From JADLGL01 sp963732865 (GTDB taxonomy: Bacteria; Pseudomonadota; Alphaproteobacteria; Rhizobiales; Kaistiaceae), in contig CAVTBC010000004.1 in NCBI GenBank assembly GCA_963732865.1, positions 186,001-250,000 of the forward strand: a stretch of DNA of 64,000 nt. Reading direction: 5' to 3'. A model generated the notes under the pieces. The model ran no database searches and was not told the origin of the DNA. It saw only the letters and a list, made by a program, of their open reading frames with translations. Of this stretch, positions 62,387 through 64,000 are shown piece by piece (position 1 is the stretch's first letter; every line of letters begins with the position of its first letter). The position numbers and the translations under genes are program-made.

Positions 62387-63979
62387 ATGATCCGCGCCAT
62401 CTTCTATGTGCTGGTTATCTTTGCGCTGGCGGCAGGCTTCGCCTGGCTGGCCGACAATCCTGGCGCGGTGACGCTTAGCTTCAGGGACTACGACATCCAG
62501 ACGACCGTGATGGCCCTGGCGATCCTGGTCGTCGCCGCCCTGGTCGTTGTCCGGCTGCTTTGGCTGCTTCTGCGCGGCCTCATTCGGGCGCCGCGGCGTC
62601 TGGGCCGGCAGGCTGCGGAGCGGCGGCGCGACCTCGGCCACAAGGCGCTGACGGAGGGTTTCATTGCCGTCGGCTCGGGCGATGCAAGCCTTGCCTCCTA
62701 CTATGCCGCCGAGTTGCGCTACTACGCGCAGAACGAGGCGCTGACCTTGCTGCTGGCGGCCCAGGCCGCGCAACTCACCGGCGACGACATGGGCGCTCGG
62801 ACGGCGTTCGAGGCGATGCTCGCCGATCCGAAAACGCGCGTCCTCGGCCTTCGCGGTCTTTTCCTGGAGGCGCGCCGCCGGGGCGACAACGAGGCCGCGC
62901 GGAGCTTTGCCGCCGCGGCCGATCAGGAAAAGCCGGGTCTCGCCTGGGCGGGTTCGGCCCTTCTGGAATATCAGGCGGCGGACGGCGAGTGGGTGGAATC
63001 GCTGCGCACGCTCGCCAACCTGACGACCGCCGGGGCGATCGACAACGAGCGCGCCAACCGGCTGCAAGCGGTGTTGCGCACGGCGCGCGCCATGGAGCTT
63101 GAGGATGCCGACCCGCAGACGGCGCGGGACCTTGCCTTCGAAGCGCACAGGCTGGTGCCGGGCCTGGTCCCTGCCGCGGTGGTTGCCAGCCGGCTGGCGA
63201 CGCGGCTTGGCGATATGAGGCGCGCGACCAAGGTACTCGAGGCCGCCTGGAAGATTGCACCGCATCCCGATCTTGCGGCGGCCTATATGGAAACGAGGCC
63301 GGGCGAATCCGGCCGCGATCGGCTGAAACGGATCGCGCATCTGGCGAAAATTCGCACCAATCACATCGAGGGCCGGCTGGCGATGGCGCGCGCGGCGATC
63401 GATGCGCAGGACTGGACGGCGGCGCGCGAAGAATTGCGGGGCATTCTGGCGACGGAGCCGACCGAGCGGGCCTATCTGTTGATGGCCGAGATCGAGGAGA
63501 GCGAGCACGGCGATATCGGCCGCGCCCGCGATTGGCTGAGCCGCGCTGTGCGGGCGCCGCGCGATCCGGCCTGGGTCGCCGACGGCTATGTGTTCGATCA
63601 TTGGGAGCCGGTCTCTCCGGTCTCGGGCCGTATCGATGCGTTCGAGTGGAGGGTGCCGGCTGGGCGCCTGCCGAGCGTTGAAGCACCGATGGGCGCGGAT
63701 GAAGCGGCGGAAGACCAACCGCATGCGACCATCATTGGCCCGCCAGCCATCATCACAGTCGAAGAGCCGCCGCACGGAGGCGGGCCGGAGGCCGTGCCGC
63801 TGGCCGAGCCGGCTGCGGCCGAACACAAGACGAGCGATGACGTGGCGCCCGGGGCGGTGCTCCCGGCGCATCAACCGGACGATCCGGGGCCTGAGCCAGA
63901 CCGTGAGGCCGAGGCGGCGAAATCGGCCGAGGATCGGCAAGCCCCGAGGGGCAAGCGGTTCAAACTGTTCTCATCCTAG
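62387..63979 (+). CDS. HemY-like TPR membrane protein
   Basis: A 530-residue protein with two N-terminal transmembrane segments (about 3-24 and 40-64), then tetratricopeptide-type helical repeats (about 70-400; motifs AARTAFEAMLADPKTRVLGLRGLFLEARR and ARAAIDAQDWTAAREELRGIL) and a Pro-rich, acidic tail. It matches the HemY N-terminal type found at the end of alphaproteobacterial hem clusters; it is not a protoporphyrinogen oxidase. It follows the mitofilin-like gene by 10 nt. Confidence 0.85.
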   Translation: MIRAIFYVLVIFALAAGFAWLADNPGAVTLSFRDYDIQTTVMALAILVVAALVVVRLLWLLLRGLIRAPRRLGRQAAERRRDLGHKALTEGFIAVGSGDASLASYYAAELRYYAQNEALTLLLAAQAAQLTGDDMGARTAFEAMLADPKTRVLGLRGLFLEARRRGDNEAARSFAAAADQEKPGLAWAGSALLEYQAADGEWVESLRTLANLTTAGAIDNERANRLQAVLRTARAMELEDADPQTARDLAFEAHRLVPGLVPAAVVASRLATRLGDMRRATKVLEAAWKIAPHPDLAAAYMETRPGESGRDRLKRIAHLAKIRTNHIEGRLAMARAAIDAQDWTAAREELRGILATEPTERAYLLMAEIEESEHGDIGRARDWLSRAVRAPRDPAWVADGYVFDHWEPVSPVSGRIDAFEWRVPAGRLPSVEAPMGADEAAEDQPHATIIGPPAIITVEEPPHGGGPEAVPLAEPAAAEHKTSDDVAPGAVLPAHQPDDPGPEPDREAEAAKSAEDRQAPRGKRFKLFSS

Positions 63980-64000
63980 CCAGCGGTTGCCGTTGCCGGC

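Noticed and set aside
60517..62400. 627-codon minus-strand frame across hemD and the mitofilin-like gene
   Set aside because: Antisense shadow of conserved genes, composition typical of shadows (Arg/His-rich).
62189..63940. 583-codon minus-strand frame across the HemY-like gene
   Set aside because: Antisense shadow of a conserved gene; no export signal or motif.
1..64000. CRISPR arrays, insertion sequences, integrases or phage genes
   Set aside because: No regularly spaced direct repeats, no transposase or integrase-like frames seen.

Overview
The window is high-GC, densely coded DNA that reads as a chromosome segment of an alphaproteobacterium, most likely Hyphomicrobiales (Rhizobiales). 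The basis is gene order and motifs: htpX-rsmB-heparinase-purH, tsaD/gpsA next to hemC-hemD-mitofilin-like-hemY-like, an imuA-imuB-dnaE2 cassette with two direct-repeat GAAC-N7-GAAC boxes of the alphaproteobacterial LexA type, a DUF2125 protein and an Omp25-like porin. No phage, plasmid, insertion sequence or CRISPR array was seen.

Region 1 (1-18.4 kb) is a periplasmic alcohol-oxidation locus. It holds a c-type cytochrome, an exported pentapeptide-repeat protein and a PQQ-dependent dehydrogenase with the Asp-Tyr-Asp motif typical of lanthanide-type enzymes. A Ped/Lut-type ABC transport set follows: beta-propeller, binding protein, permease and a divergent ATPase. Homologous sets serve lanthanide uptake in Pseudomonas and Methylobacterium. 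Interleaved are two exported, apparently inactive nuclease-fold proteins, a DUF2125 protein, a lipoprotein, small exported unknowns, and a GldA/F/G-like ABC cassette with a DUF4340 protein. A pair of near-identical palindromes lies before the dehydrogenase.

Region 2 (18.4-27.1 kb) continues with envelope proteins: an ExbB-like/ExbD-like pair with a third membrane gene, a duplicated acidic-loop protein, an Ivy-like lysozyme inhibitor, an SMP-30-like propeller, an Omp25-like barrel and a second DUF4340 protein. The stretch ends at tRNA-Gly(GCC). Degenerate copies of the 3' part of that tRNA and its flank recur between these genes and look like old integration or duplication scars.

Region 3 (27.1-37.9 kb) is a lipid/hydrocarbon group: two HpnN-like RND exporters enclose an AlkB-type monooxygenase and a wax-ester-synthase-like acyltransferase. 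A MarR-type regulator with its own palindromic operator and an MmpL-type exporter follow.

Region 4 (37.9-64 kb) is mostly housekeeping: acs, htpX, rsmB, heparinase-like, purH, a phosphodiesterase, a PadR-controlled MFS gene, the SOS mutagenesis cassette, EVE and VOC proteins, gpsA, tsaD, hemC, hemD and the two genes after hemD. Palindromic repeat elements sit in frame inside both imuA and dnaE2.

Six single-base frame breaks occur in conserved genes (gldG-like, a lipocalin-like gene, acs, imuB, and dnaE2 twice). Assembly error is the simplest explanation, so these are annotated as single genes.
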